NCBI GenBank assembly: GCA_021776135.1
Contig: JAJFGL010000053.1
Coordinates: 1-64,000 of the forward strand
DNA length: 64,000 nt
Direction of reading: 5' to 3'
Origin: Kiloniellaceae bacterium
GTDB lineage: Bacteria > Pseudomonadota > Alphaproteobacteria > Kiloniellales > J153
In this document: one piece after another, positions 47,136 to 56,312 of the stretch
Position numbering within the stretch: position 1 is the stretch's first letter
How the letters are laid out: every line of letters starts with the position of its first letter
Made by a program: the position numbers and the translations under genes
The notes under the pieces: model-generated
Told to the model about the DNA's origin: nothing
The model's database searches: none
What the model saw: the letters and a program-made list of their open reading frames with translations, nothing else

Positions 47136-47600
47136 CTAAGCCGCGTGGCTGGTGGCCGATTCGCTGATCAAGGCGTGGATCGCCTCGGCGCTATCGGCGC
47201 CGCGCAATTTCTCGCAAACGGCGCCGTCGCGCAGCAGGCGCGACACCCGGGCCAGGGCTTTCAAATGATCCGCCCCCGCGGTCTCAGGGGCCAGCAGCAC
47301 GCAAATCAGATCGACCGGCTGTTCGTCGATGGCGTCGAAGTCGATCGGCGTTTCCAGGCGTGCGAAGAGGGCGTGGAGGCGTTCCAATTCCGGCAGCTTG
47401 CCGTGGGGTATGGCGATGCCGTGGCCAACGCCCGTGGTGCCCAGGCGCTCGCGCTCGACCAGCACGTTGAAGATTGTGCGTTCGGGCTGCCCGGTCAGGC
47501 GCGCGGCCCGCTTGGCCAGTTCCTGAAGGGCCTGCTTTTTGCCCGACACCTTCAAGTTCGCGACAATGCTCTGTGGGTTCAAAAGTTCAACAACGTCCAT
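47136..47600 (-). CDS. ptsN: nitrogen-regulatory PTS EIIA protein PtsN
   Basis: A 154-residue EIIA(Ntr). The phosphorylated His66 is in GVGHGIAIPHGKLPELERL. It is the terminal acceptor of the PTSNtr chain and controls potassium transport and other targets in proteobacteria. The donors HPr and Enzyme I are probably those at 13.9-16.0 kb. It is downstream of rpoN and hpf. Confidence 0.94.
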   Translation of the reverse strand: MDVVELLNPQSIVANLKVSGKKQALQELAKRAARLTGQPERTIFNVLVERERLGTTGVGHGIAIPHGKLPELERLHALFARLETPIDFDAIDEQPVDLICVLLAPETAGADHLKALARVSRLLRDGAVCEKLRGADSAEAIHALISESATSHAA

Positions 47601-47641
47601 GGTATTCTCGTCAGCAATCTTGAGGGCAATCTTGTGGATAA

Positions 47642-48232
47642 CTAAGTTTTTTCGCTGCGGTTCCCGCGTGGATCGACCCAGCCGATTTGTCCATCGGCGC
47701 GCCGGTAAATCATATTCAAGCCGCCGTGCGCGGCGTTGCGGAACATCAGCGCGGGCGCATCCGCCAGGTCCATCCTCATCACCGCCCGCTCGACCGTCAG
47801 GTTCGCTATCTCGGTCGTCATTTCCGCGATCACGGCCGGTTTACCCAGGGCGCCGCCGTCTTCCGCTTCCTCGCCGCCGGGATCGGCGAGCACATATTGC
47901 TGCGCCGTCAAGTTGCCGGCCTCCGCCGTCTGGTCGTTACGGTGATCGCGCAGCCGCCGTTTATGGCGGCGCAGCCGTTTCGCCAGGTGCTCGGCCGCGC
48001 TGTCGAAGGCGGGATAGGGGTCCGGCGCTTCGCCGTGCGCGCGAACCTGAATACCCCGGCCGACATGGGCGGTTATCTGGGCCCGAAAACCGTTACCCTC
48101 TTTGGCCAATGTCACCCCGACCTCAATCGCATCGCCGAAGTATTTGCTCAATATACGCGACAGGCTGTCCCCGACATGGGCGCGTAAGGCGTCCCCGACG
48201 TCGAGCTGCTTTCCCTTAACGGATAGCTGCAT
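47642..48232 (-). CDS. hpf: ribosome hibernation promoting factor, long form
   Basis: A 196-residue long HPF. The N-terminal ribosome-binding domain starts MQLSVKGKQLDVGDALRAHV; after a linker the C-terminal domain (ALMFRNAAHGGLNMIYRRAD) mediates 100S ribosome dimers. It protects idle ribosomes in stationary phase. It follows rpoN after 204 bases, and a sigma-54-like promoter lies in that gap, so the rpoN product may control it. Confidence 0.93.
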   Translation of the reverse strand: MQLSVKGKQLDVGDALRAHVGDSLSRILSKYFGDAIEVGVTLAKEGNGFRAQITAHVGRGIQVRAHGEAPDPYPAFDSAAEHLAKRLRRHKRRLRDHRNDQTAEAGNLTAQQYVLADPGGEEAEDGGALGKPAVIAEMTTEIANLTVERAVMRMDLADAPALMFRNAAHGGLNMIYRRADGQIGWVDPRGNRSEKT

Positions 48233-48361
48233 TTTATGACTTTTCCGGCAATTCCGACAGGCTAACCCAGCGTCTCACCCGCCAGATCTTTATGGCCGGG
48301 GGGCTCTAGACCCGGGTGGCCGACGGCGGCGCCACCATATGAGCGGGCCCTGGGCGAGTCA

Positions 48362-48377
48362 AGCAAACCTGGAGCCA
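48362..48377 (-). promoter_or_regulatory. sigma-54-type (-24/-12) promoter candidate for hpf
   Basis: On the minus strand TGGCTCCAGGTTTGCT carries the GG and GC doublets with the required 10-base spacing and matches the TGGCAC-N5-TTGCW consensus except for two less conserved positions. Transcription would start near 48351, giving a leader of about 120 bases before hpf. No enhancer site was identified. Confidence 0.5.
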
Positions 48378-48436
48378 AAATCCGCCCAGGTTTTGGCGCC
48401 GAATGAACCGCGCTTGGCGGCTATTTGGGGCCAATT

Positions 48437-49939
48437 TCAGGCGGACAGGGCCTTTTCGCGCCGCCGTTGCACGGAGGACGGTATTTTCATGCCCTCGCGG
48501 TACTTGGCGACGGTCCGGCGGGCGATTTCGATACCTTCGCGGCGCAACCGCTCCACGATCGAATCGTCCGAAAGGATCGTGTCCTTGGTTTCCGCGTCGA
48601 TCAGGATTTTGATCCTATAGCGGACGGCTTCGGCGGAATGTGTCGTTCCACCGTGACCGGCGATGCTGGGTGTGAAGAAGTATTTCAATTCGAAAATACC
48701 GCGATGGGTGGCGATATATTTGTTGGAGGTAACGCGGCTCACGGTCGATTCGTGCATCTCGATGGCTTCGGCGATATCGCGTAGTATCAAGGGGCGCAGA
48801 TGCTGTACGCCTTTACGAAAAAAGGCGTCTTGCCGGCGGACAACTTCGCCCGCGACCTTGAGGATCGTTGTCGCCCTCTGGTGCAGGGCGCGCACCAGCC
48901 AGTTGGCCGACTGGTACTGTTCGCTGAGGTAGTCGCGATCCTCCTTGGTGCGCAGGCGCGCGGAAACCTTGGCATGGTAGTGGGTATTCACCAGAACCCT
49001 GGGCAGGGTCGCGCCGTTTAACTCAATAAGCCATGTGCCGTCCGGGCCGGGCCGCATCAGAACGTCAGGCACGATGGGCTCCGCCGGTTCGAAATCGAAG
49101 GCGTGGGCCGGCTTGGGGTTCAGGCGGCGGATTTCAGCGGTCATCTCCGCCAGGTCTTCGTCGTCCACGCCGCAAATCTTGCCCAGGGCCGCGAAGTCGC
49201 GCTGGGCGATGAGATGAAGGTTATCCAACATGGCCGCCATGGCGGGGTCCAGGCGGTCGCGCTCGGCCAACTGGAGGGCGAGGCACTCGCCCAGGGAGCG
49301 GGCGAAGATGCCGGTCGGATCGAAGCCTTGAAGCTTTTTCAACACCGCCTCAACCGCGGTGGGCGGGCAGCCCAGGGTTTCGGCCAGCTCTTGGAGGTCG
49401 CCTTTCAAGTACCCGGAATCGTCCAGCATCTCGATCAGGTGGGTCCCAATCAGGCGTTCCGCCGGGTCGCGCAGGTCCAGGGTCAACTGGTCGTGCAGGT
49501 GCTGGCGCAGGGTTTCGGGTTCCGACGGGCGCTGTTCCACGGATGGGTCCGCGCCATCCCAATTTTGCGTCCCCCCGCTTTGCGAGAACGCGGAGTCTTG
49601 CGTGCTCCAATCGTCGGCCGGGCTGGTGTCGTAGACGTTCTCGAAATCGGTGTCGAGGGGCACATCCTGCTCGCCCATCATAGTCTCGGCGCCGGTCAGC
49701 GTCGCGGTGTCGGGGGCTTCGCCGTGTTCTTGGTCCGGGCCGGTTTCCGGCTCCGGGGGCGCCTCGCCGCCCTCATCGTGCTCATCGTGCTCGAGCAGCG
49801 GATTGCGCTCGATTTCCTGTTCTATATAGCTGGCGAGTTCGATGTTGGAGAGTTGCAGCAGCTTGATCGCCTGCTGCAGCTGCGGCGTCATTACAAGGGA
49901 TTGGGTCTGGCGCAGGTCCAGCCGTTGCAACACCGCCAT
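48437..49939 (-). CDS. rpoN: RNA polymerase sigma-54 factor
   Basis: A 500-residue sigma-54. It has the Gln/Leu-rich activator-interaction region (RQTQSLVMTPQLQQAIKLLQ), an acidic linker of about 100 residues, the core-binding domain, the helix-turn-helix region (HESTVSRVTSNKYIATHRG) and the diagnostic RpoN box ARRTVAKYRE near the C-terminus. It lies 11 bases after lptB in the conserved lptB-rpoN-hpf-ptsN order. Confidence 0.97.
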   Translation of the reverse strand: MAVLQRLDLRQTQSLVMTPQLQQAIKLLQLSNIELASYIEQEIERNPLLEHDEHDEGGEAPPEPETGPDQEHGEAPDTATLTGAETMMGEQDVPLDTDFENVYDTSPADDWSTQDSAFSQSGGTQNWDGADPSVEQRPSEPETLRQHLHDQLTLDLRDPAERLIGTHLIEMLDDSGYLKGDLQELAETLGCPPTAVEAVLKKLQGFDPTGIFARSLGECLALQLAERDRLDPAMAAMLDNLHLIAQRDFAALGKICGVDDEDLAEMTAEIRRLNPKPAHAFDFEPAEPIVPDVLMRPGPDGTWLIELNGATLPRVLVNTHYHAKVSARLRTKEDRDYLSEQYQSANWLVRALHQRATTILKVAGEVVRRQDAFFRKGVQHLRPLILRDIAEAIEMHESTVSRVTSNKYIATHRGIFELKYFFTPSIAGHGGTTHSAEAVRYRIKILIDAETKDTILSDDSIVERLRREGIEIARRTVAKYREGMKIPSSVQRRREKALSA

Positions 49940-49950
49940 GGGCCTGAATC

Positions 49951-50754
49951 CTAAAGACTAAATCTTTCGCCCAGGTAAACGCGGCGAACGTCCTCGTGCG
50001 CCACGATCTCGGCCGGTTCGCCCTCCATGAGCACGATACCATCGTGAATAATGTAGGCACGATCGACCACATCGAGGGTTTCGCGCACATTGTGATCGGT
50101 AATCAAGACTCCCAAACCCCGGTCCTTGAGATGCGAAACCAGGTCGCGGATATCGTTGACGGCGATCGGATCGATACCGGCCAGGGGCTCGTCCAGCAGG
50201 ATGAAGTTCGGTTGCGAGGCCAAGGCCCTGGCGATCTCGACCCGCCGGCGCTCCCCGCCCGACAAGGCGAGCGAGGGCGTGCGCCGCAAATGGGTGATGG
50301 AGAATTCGGCCAGCAGATCGTTCAGCACGGCCTCGCGCTTTTCGCGTACGGGCTCGATCACTTCGAGGACGCCGCGAATGTTCTGCTCCACGGTCAAGCC
50401 GCGGAATATACTGGCTTCTTGCGGTAAATAGCCGATTCCCAGGCGCGCCCGCCGGTACATGGGCATATCCGTAATGTCGTGCCCGTCCAAGGTGATCCAG
50501 CCGTAGTCCGGAGCTATCAGGCCCGTGATGATGTAAAAGCAGGTCGTCTTGCCGGCGCCATTTGGACCCAGAAGGCCGACCGCCTCGCCGCGCTGCACGT
50601 TCAAATTGATGCCGCGCAGGACCGGCCGTTTCTTGAAGCTCTTGCCGATATTGACCGCGGTGATGCCGTCGTTCTCGGCCACCAAGCGCGGTTCTGCGCG
50701 CGAGGCCGAAGCGGGCGGAGGAGCGGCGCGCTTAATTACGGCCTTGCGGGTCAT
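49951..50754 (-). CDS. lptB: LPS export ABC transporter ATP-binding protein LptB
   Basis: A 267-residue ATPase that powers LPS extraction from the inner membrane with LptF and LptG. Walker A GLLGPNGAGKTTCFYIITG, signature LALSGGERRRVEIARAL and Walker B FILLDEPLAGIDP are intact; the 25-residue N-terminal extension is basic and not conserved. Its ATG overlaps the lptA stop (ATGA). Confidence 0.96.
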   Translation of the reverse strand: MTRKAVIKRAAPPPASASRAEPRLVAENDGITAVNIGKSFKKRPVLRGINLNVQRGEAVGLLGPNGAGKTTCFYIITGLIAPDYGWITLDGHDITDMPMYRRARLGIGYLPQEASIFRGLTVEQNIRGVLEVIEPVREKREAVLNDLLAEFSITHLRRTPSLALSGGERRRVEIARALASQPNFILLDEPLAGIDPIAVNDIRDLVSHLKDRGLGVLITDHNVRETLDVVDRAYIIHDGIVLMEGEPAEIVAHEDVRRVYLGERFSL

Positions 50755-51605
50755 GACTCGCTTCCCGGCGCGGGCTTGCGCTTGGGCACCAGCAGACCGC
50801 GCACCCGGCCGGTATTGGCGCTGCCGGGCGGGCCCGCCAGCAGCCGGCTGATTCCGGTCTTCAAGTTCACTTCCGCATATTCGCCGTTCAACTGATTGTC
50901 CTCTCGGGTAATCTTAACGTCGCCGTCGAGCGTGGCCAATTCGCGCGCCACATAATACATACCGTGACTGCCCTGTGCATATTCACCGGGCGTGACGATA
51001 CGGACATTGCCGAAGGCCTCGATGCGATTCAATTCGAGACCGTTGCCGGCTCCAGGTTCGAAATAGGCGGTCAAGACATCGGCCTTGATGCGCTTGTCCT
51101 CGCGCACGGCCTCCGCGTTCCCGCGCGCCACGGCGATTTTTTTCTGGTCCCAGTACTCCAGGCTGTCGCGCGCGGTGATGGTGTCGTGTTCTCCGATCAG
51201 ACGCAGATTATCGCCGACCAGAACCAAAATCCCGTTAATTACATCGTAGGCGCCGCGGTCGCCGTAAACCGTCTCCGTGGGCGAAACGATGCGGACATTG
51301 CCCAAGACATCGATCTTGTCGACTTCCGTTCCGGCGCCCTTAATTTCGCGGTAGTGGGCGCGCATCTCGTCGGCGTAAATGGAGATATCGCCCCGTACCG
51401 CCAGGGCGTTGCCGCGCGCGATATAGACTTGCTCGTCGCGGCGCCACTCGATCCCTTCGTCGGCGTCGATTTCGAGTACTTCGTTGCCGCCTTGCAAACC
51501 CCGCAGCGCTTGCGCGGCGCCCGGCGCCGCCGTGGCGGCCAGCAGCACGGCGGCCAGCAGGGCAGGGACCGGGTTGAAGGACAGGGACAGTAAACGCCCG
51601 GTCAC
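50751..51605 (-). CDS. lptA: LPS transport periplasmic protein LptA
   Basis: A 284-residue exported protein with an N-terminal signal (LSLSFNPVPALLAAVLLAAT ending in PGAAQA) and two OstA/LptA-type beta-jellyroll stretches (EWRRDEQVYIARGNALAVRG, GVAY-like repeats up to about 260). It forms the periplasmic bridge for LPS. Longer than E. coli LptA (about 185) because of a second repeat, as in other alphaproteobacteria. Overlaps lptC by 4 bases. Confidence 0.88.
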   Translation of the reverse strand: MTGRLLSLSFNPVPALLAAVLLAATAAPGAAQALRGLQGGNEVLEIDADEGIEWRRDEQVYIARGNALAVRGDISIYADEMRAHYREIKGAGTEVDKIDVLGNVRIVSPTETVYGDRGAYDVINGILVLVGDNLRLIGEHDTITARDSLEYWDQKKIAVARGNAEAVREDKRIKADVLTAYFEPGAGNGLELNRIEAFGNVRIVTPGEYAQGSHGMYYVARELATLDGDVKITREDNQLNGEYAEVNLKTGISRLLAGPPGSANTGRVRGLLVPKRKPAPGSES

Positions 51606-52294
51606 TGTAAAGTCTCCCGGCCCTCAGGCAGCAGGGTCAGATGGCTACGTCCCGTGAAGAGGATGCGCTGGCCGCGGTCGAGGATCGTGAAACCCTCGGC
51701 TTTTATGGCCCCGGCGGCGCCATGGCCTTCGACGGGCCGGTCGCCCTCGGCGATAGACTTGCCCAAATCGATTGTCGCGGCGCTGGTTTGCATCTCGAAG
51801 CCCCGGTCGTGAAACAGGCTCACGGCGCCGGATAAAAACAGGCGCTGGGCTTCGCGGTCGTATTCGCCGGTGCGGGCGGTCATGGCCAACCAGGTTCCGT
51901 CGGTCATGGTCATATCCGCCTTGGGCAGCTCCAACTCAATCGTATTTTCACTCTCGCGCGATTGCGTGGCGACGTCGGCGGTGAGCGAGAACGGCTGGTC
52001 CTGCTCGTCGACGCCGTCGAAGCGCGCATTCAACATGCTCAAGGTTTCCAACTGATCGGTTCCCAGATCGGCGAGGCCAAGACGAAACTTCTTCTCTTCG
52101 CCGGTGAATTGCGGCCAGGCCACAATCAGCAGAACCAAGGCGGCGGCCAGGGCCGGCAGCAGCATCTTCATGGTGCCGACGAACATGGAATAGCGGTCGC
52201 GCAAAGACAGACGCGGCGGCGCGGGGGACATCGAAGAGGCCGCGTTGGTTTTTACGTCGTGCGGCGTCTTGGCGGTTCTTGCTGTCTGTGCCAT
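51602..52294 (-). CDS. lptC: LPS export protein LptC
   Basis: A 230-residue protein with a cytoplasmic N-terminus, one membrane helix (MKMLLPALAAALVLLIVAWP, residues 42-61) and a periplasmic LptC domain. It hands LPS from LptBFG to LptA. The order kdsD-lptC-lptA-lptB is conserved. It starts 7 bases after the kdsD stop. Confidence 0.87.
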   Translation of the reverse strand: MAQTARTAKTPHDVKTNAASSMSPAPPRLSLRDRYSMFVGTMKMLLPALAAALVLLIVAWPQFTGEEKKFRLGLADLGTDQLETLSMLNARFDGVDEQDQPFSLTADVATQSRESENTIELELPKADMTMTDGTWLAMTARTGEYDREAQRLFLSGAVSLFHDRGFEMQTSAATIDLGKSIAEGDRPVEGHGAAGAIKAEGFTILDRGQRILFTGRSHLTLLPEGRETLQ

Positions 52295-52300
52295 GTGGTT

Positions 52301-53308
52301 TTAAGCGACGCCGGCCCTGAGGCAGTCGTGAATATGCAGAATCCCGATCGGCCGGTCGTCCTCGATCACGAACAGGCTGGTGACCGGCGCTTCCTTGCGC
52401 ACGCCGTTCATAATGCCCAAGGCTTCTGCGGCCAGGGCTTGCGGGCGCACGGTGCGCGGTTGCCCGGTCATGACCTCGCCCGCCGTCATGCTCAGCAGGC
52501 CCGTGGCCATGTGGCGGCGTAAATCGCCGTCGGTGATGATGCCGGACAGGACGCCGTTCCTGCCCGTCACCCCGACACAGCCGAAGCGGCGTTCGGTCAT
52601 GATCAGGATCGCCTCGGCCATGACCGTTTCGGGGCCGCACAGGGGTAATTCCGGCGCTACGTGCATGATATCGGCAACCCGCAGCAAGGAACTGCCGAGG
52701 GCCCCGCCGGGGTGCAGAACTTGAAAATCCTGGGAGGTGAAACCCTTGCGTTCCAGCAAAGCGACCGCGATGGCGTCGCCCAGGGCCAGCATCATGGTGG
52801 TCGAGGTGGTCGGCGCCAGGCCCATGGGGCAGGCCTCCGGCGCCTCCGGCAGGACCAGCGCCACATTGGCAGCCTCGGTCAGGACACTGCCGCGCCGCCG
52901 GGTCATGGCGATCAAGGGCACCGCGAAACGGCGGCAATAGGCGATGGTGTCGCTTAGCTCCGCGGTGCCGCCGGAATTCGACAAGGCGATGACGGCGTCG
53001 TCCGGCGCGATCATGCCAAGGTCGCCGTGGCTGGCCTCGCCCGGATGGACGAAAAGCGCCGGGGTGCCGGTCGATGCCAGGGTCGACGCCAGTTTGCGCG
53101 CGACGTGCCCCGACTTGCCCATCCCGGTCACGACGATGCGCCCGGTGACGGCGGCCAGCACCGCGACCGCCTGTCCGAAACTGCCGTCAAGGGCTTGGGA
53201 GAGGGCGCCGAGCGCCTCCGCCTCCCGGTCGATGACACGCCGGCCCGCCTCCAAGTCCTGCTTGGCGGCGTCCGGTGTGTGGTCCGGCGCTCGATTGGTG
53301 GCGGTCAT
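52301..53308 (-). CDS. kdsD: arabinose-5-phosphate isomerase (KpsF/GutQ family)
   Basis: A 335-residue isomerase making arabinose-5-phosphate, the first precursor of Kdo for LPS. A SIS domain (GRIVVTGMGKSGHVARKLAST, FVHPGEASHGDLGM, LALSNSGGTAEL) is followed by two CBS domains. The ATG at 53308 (MTATNRAPDH) is chosen; a longer start at 53347 has no support. It leads directly into lptC, linking Kdo supply with LPS export. Confidence 0.94.
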   Translation of the reverse strand: MTATNRAPDHTPDAAKQDLEAGRRVIDREAEALGALSQALDGSFGQAVAVLAAVTGRIVVTGMGKSGHVARKLASTLASTGTPALFVHPGEASHGDLGMIAPDDAVIALSNSGGTAELSDTIAYCRRFAVPLIAMTRRRGSVLTEAANVALVLPEAPEACPMGLAPTTSTTMMLALGDAIAVALLERKGFTSQDFQVLHPGGALGSSLLRVADIMHVAPELPLCGPETVMAEAILIMTERRFGCVGVTGRNGVLSGIITDGDLRRHMATGLLSMTAGEVMTGQPRTVRPQALAAEALGIMNGVRKEAPVTSLFVIEDDRPIGILHIHDCLRAGVA

Positions 53309-53430
53309 GTCAAAATTTCCTTGGCGTTTCCTGGTAATATAACCCAAGCCCCAGGTAAAGGCACATGTCTTGCATAAGATTCGGTTAGTAAGCTTTTACA
53401 CGGCATACCCTAGGGCGGCGCCGGCCGGCG

Positions 53431-54045
53431 TCAATGATGCGCGAAGATGTCGATTCCGGCCCAGCCGCGCAGGTCGAGGGCCGCGCGCATGGGCAGGAAA
53501 TCGAAACAGGCCGCCGCCAGGTCGCCGCGGCCTTCGCGCGCCAGCATAACGTCCAGGGCCTCCTTCAAGCGATGCAGGTGCAAGACGTCGCTGGCGGCGT
53601 AGCGCTGCTGTTGGCCGCTCAATTCGGCGGCGCCCCAATCCGAAGACTGCATCTGCTTGGAGATATCGACGCCCAAAAGATCGTGGCACAGGTCTTTCAA
53701 GCCGTGCTTGTCGGTAAAGGTGCGTACCAGGCGCGAGGCGATCTTGGTGCAATACACGGGGCCGGCGGTCACCCCCAAGTGCCGCTGGATCACCGCCAGG
53801 TCGAAGCGTGCGAAATGATAAAGCTTCAGTACCTTCGGATCGCACAGCAGCGTCTTCAGCCGGGGGGCGCTGTAATCGCCATCGCGGAACTGCACCAGGT
53901 GGCATTCGTCGTCCCCGGCGGAGAGTTGAATCACGCACAGCCGGTCCCGGGCCAGTTCCAAGCCCATGGTTTCGGTGTCGATGGCGACCGACTGGCCGAA
54001 GTCGAGGCCGGCCGGCAAGTCGTCTCGATGGAAGTGCAATTTCAC
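53431..54045 (-). CDS. rnd: ribonuclease D (short, exonuclease domain only)
   Basis: A 204-residue DEDD-family 3'-5' exoribonuclease: Exo I SVAIDTETMGLEL, Exo II HFARFDLAVIQRHLG and Exo III QQRYAASDVLHLHRL. The HRDC domains of E. coli RNase D are absent, the usual alphaproteobacterial form. It trims tRNA and other RNA 3' ends. It lies upstream of kdsD on the same strand and is divergent from the NDUFA9-like gene. Confidence 0.92.
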   Translation of the reverse strand: MKLHFHRDDLPAGLDFGQSVAIDTETMGLELARDRLCVIQLSAGDDECHLVQFRDGDYSAPRLKTLLCDPKVLKLYHFARFDLAVIQRHLGVTAGPVYCTKIASRLVRTFTDKHGLKDLCHDLLGVDISKQMQSSDWGAAELSGQQQRYAASDVLHLHRLKEALDVMLAREGRGDLAAACFDFLPMRAALDLRGWAGIDIFAHH

Positions 54046-54194
54046 GTACGGCTCTTTCTGGTTTCGTTATCGGCGCGGATTCTATCAAGGGTCCTTATGG
54101 TCGGAAAGGATTCTAATTGCCGCTGTCACGACACGCGCCTGATGAGTATACAAGGGACGGAGGAGACGATGCAGAAGCAGAAGCGGAGGCAGTC

Positions 54195-55142
54195 ATGGCC
54201 AGAGGCTTGATCACGGTTTTCGGGAGCTCGGGTTTTCTCGGCCGCCATTTGGTGCGCCGCTTGACCAAGCAGGGCTGGACCGTCCGGGCCGCGGTACGCC
54301 GGCCTTCCGCCGCGACCTTCCTCAAGCCCATGGGCGATGTCGGCCAGATCACGCCCATACGGGCGCCGGTCCAGGACCGGGACGCGGTCGCCGCCGCGGT
54401 CGAGGGCGCGCGCGCCGTGATCAACCTGGTTGGCATTCTCTACGAAAAAGGCGACCGTAATTTCGCCGCTATTCACGCTCAGGGCGCCCAAAACGTCGCC
54501 GCCGCCGCGGCCCAGGCGGGGGTTGAGCGGCTGGTCCATGTCTCGGCCATAGGCGCGGATTCGCGCGCCGAGTCGGATTACGCGCGCTCGAAGGCCGCTG
54601 GCGAGGCGGCGGTGAAGACCGCTTTTCCCGGTGCCTCGATTTTGCGGCCCAGTGTGGTCTTCGGGCCGGAAGACGACTTTTTCAACCGCTTCGCGGCCAT
54701 GGCCACGCTCTCGCCGGTCCTGCCGCTCCTGGGCGGCGGCGCGACCAAGTTTCAGCCGGTCTATGTCGGCGACGTGGCCGAGGCCATCGCCGCCTGCCTG
54801 GCCGATCCCGCGGCCCAGGGCAAGACCTATGAACTAGGCGGGCCGCGCGTCTATAGCTTCAAGGAACTCATGGTGCTGATGCTGGACCAGATCGGCCGTC
54901 AAAGATTGTTGGTTCCCTGGCCCTTCGCGCTCGCCGATCTTCAGGCCGCATTTCTGGAAAAACTGCCGGTGCCGCCGCTCACCCGCGACCAGGTCAAGCT
55001 GCTGCGCCGCGACAACGTGGTCTCGAAGGGCGCCTTGACCTTGGCCGACCTGAACATCGCGCCGGCGGCGCCGGAATCGATCCTGCCCTTGTATCTGGAC
55101 CGCTACCGCAAGGCGGGCCGTTTCCACCGGGCGGTCCCGTAG
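54195..55142 (+). CDS. NDUFA9-like NAD(P)-binding protein (complex I-associated)
   Basis: A 315-residue atypical short-chain dehydrogenase: VFGSSGFLGRHLVRRLTKQG at the N-terminus, VINLVGILYEKG, the active-site region SAIGADSRAESDYARSKAAGE, and a C-terminal substrate-like domain. It matches the mitochondrial complex I subunit NDUFA9 family present in alphaproteobacteria, which may sense NADPH or stabilise complex I rather than catalyse a known reaction. The ATG at 54195 follows GGAGG at 54186 and is the homologous start. Confidence 0.88.
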   Translation: MARGLITVFGSSGFLGRHLVRRLTKQGWTVRAAVRRPSAATFLKPMGDVGQITPIRAPVQDRDAVAAAVEGARAVINLVGILYEKGDRNFAAIHAQGAQNVAAAAAQAGVERLVHVSAIGADSRAESDYARSKAAGEAAVKTAFPGASILRPSVVFGPEDDFFNRFAAMATLSPVLPLLGGGATKFQPVYVGDVAEAIAACLADPAAQGKTYELGGPRVYSFKELMVLMLDQIGRQRLLVPWPFALADLQAAFLEKLPVPPLTRDQVKLLRRDNVVSKGALTLADLNIAPAAPESILPLYLDRYRKAGRFHRAVP

Positions 55143-55155
55143 TAAAATTATACTG

Positions 55156-55980
55156 CTAGGCGGCCCAAAACAGGATCGCGGCGCCCAGGGCGATGCGGTA
55201 AATCACGAAGGGCATGAAGCCGGCATGGCGCAGCCAGCGCAGCATCAGTGCGATGGCGAGCAGGGCCGCCGCGAAAGCTATGGCCGCGCCGATCAAGGCT
55301 TCGTATTGCAAGTCCAGATTACCGGCTTCGCGAAGCTCCAGCCCGGCCAGGGTGCCCGCGCCCAGGATCGCCGGAATCGATAGCAGCAGGGAAAAGCGCG
55401 CCGCCTCGGCCCGCTCGTAGCCGAAAAACCGGGCCGCGGTCATGGTGATGCCGGAGCGGCTGGTCCCTGGAATCAAGGCCAGAACCTGCGACGCGCCGAT
55501 GATCAGCGCCTGGAACACCGTGATGTGTTCGACCCGGCGCACGGTCATGCCCAGGCGGTCCGCGGCCAGGAGTAAAACCCCGAAGCCGATGGTGGTCCAG
55601 GCTACGACGGTCACGCTGTCATGCAGGGTGTTTGTGATGAAATCCTTGAACAACAACCCGGCGGCGACAACCGGCAGGGTCGCCAAGACAACCAGCAGCG
55701 CCAAGCGCGCGCCCGGCGTCCACTGGCCGGTCAAGAGCTTGGCCAGGCCCTGGGTCATGAACCAAAGGTCGCGCCAGAAATACACGCACACGGCCGCCAG
55801 GGTGCCGACATGGACCGCTATGTCCACGATCAGGCGGTCGCCGCCGCTTTGCTGAATGACCTGCCAGCCGGCGCGGTCGAAATAGTCCCAGGCCAGGACC
55901 AAGTGCCCCGACGAGCTGACCGGCAGGAATTCCGTGATGCCCTGGACGAGAGCGAGGATCAGTATGTGCAGGAGCGGCAA
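55156..55980 (-). CDS. uppP: undecaprenyl-diphosphate phosphatase
   Basis: A 274-residue multi-pass membrane enzyme (BacA/UppP) that regenerates the lipid carrier for peptidoglycan and O-antigen and gives bacitracin resistance. The catalytic motifs are GITEFLPVSSSGHLVL near the start and IPGTSRSGITMTAARFFG. It is convergent with the NDUFA9-like gene. Confidence 0.95.
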   Translation of the reverse strand: MPLLHILILALVQGITEFLPVSSSGHLVLAWDYFDRAGWQVIQQSGGDRLIVDIAVHVGTLAAVCVYFWRDLWFMTQGLAKLLTGQWTPGARLALLVVLATLPVVAAGLLFKDFITNTLHDSVTVVAWTTIGFGVLLLAADRLGMTVRRVEHITVFQALIIGASQVLALIPGTSRSGITMTAARFFGYERAEAARFSLLLSIPAILGAGTLAGLELREAGNLDLQYEALIGAAIAFAAALLAIALMLRWLRHAGFMPFVIYRIALGAAILFWAA

Positions 55981-56312
55981 GGCGGTCTACTCGGGCCAGG
56001 CTCGGGTCGCCGCTTATAACATCCGGGAGGGGGATTCGCGCAAGCGGCGAATATTTTCGTCCCGCAAGAGCATATAGTCCTGTTATGAGACTAAAAATCA
56101 CGTGTTTTGGGAGGCGCTTAGGGTTGCAGGTTAATAAATTGTTAAATTAAGACAGCATGCTTGTCTTATATGGTTCAATTCGCGTGCGTGACCTTGGGTT
56201 CCATGGTATATGTTACTGCTATAAGGGGGTGTCGATTGCGTGCCAAGCGCCGGACAGGGCTTGAAGAACGCACACCTCATGCAGATTCCGCGGCTAGGAG
56301 TGAGTTGGGCCC
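55981..56312. other. divergent regulatory region between uppP and gltD
   Basis: 332 bases with no gene. The middle part (56102-56240) is unusually AT-rich for this genome and carries a TTAA-N7-TTAA site at 56131-56145. -10-like hexamers TATATG and TATAAG occur near 56167 and 56220, but with no well-placed -35 partner, so I do not call a promoter. Confidence 0.6.
56131..56145 (+). promoter_or_regulatory. CtrA-type site (TTAA-N7-TTAA) upstream of gltD
   Basis: TTAA at 56131-56134 and 56142-56145 are separated by exactly seven bases, the spacing bound by the cell-cycle regulator CtrA. A further TTAA starts at 56147. It is 168 bases before the gltD start and 151 bases before uppP. The local AT-richness raises the odds of a chance match. 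Confidence 0.4.
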
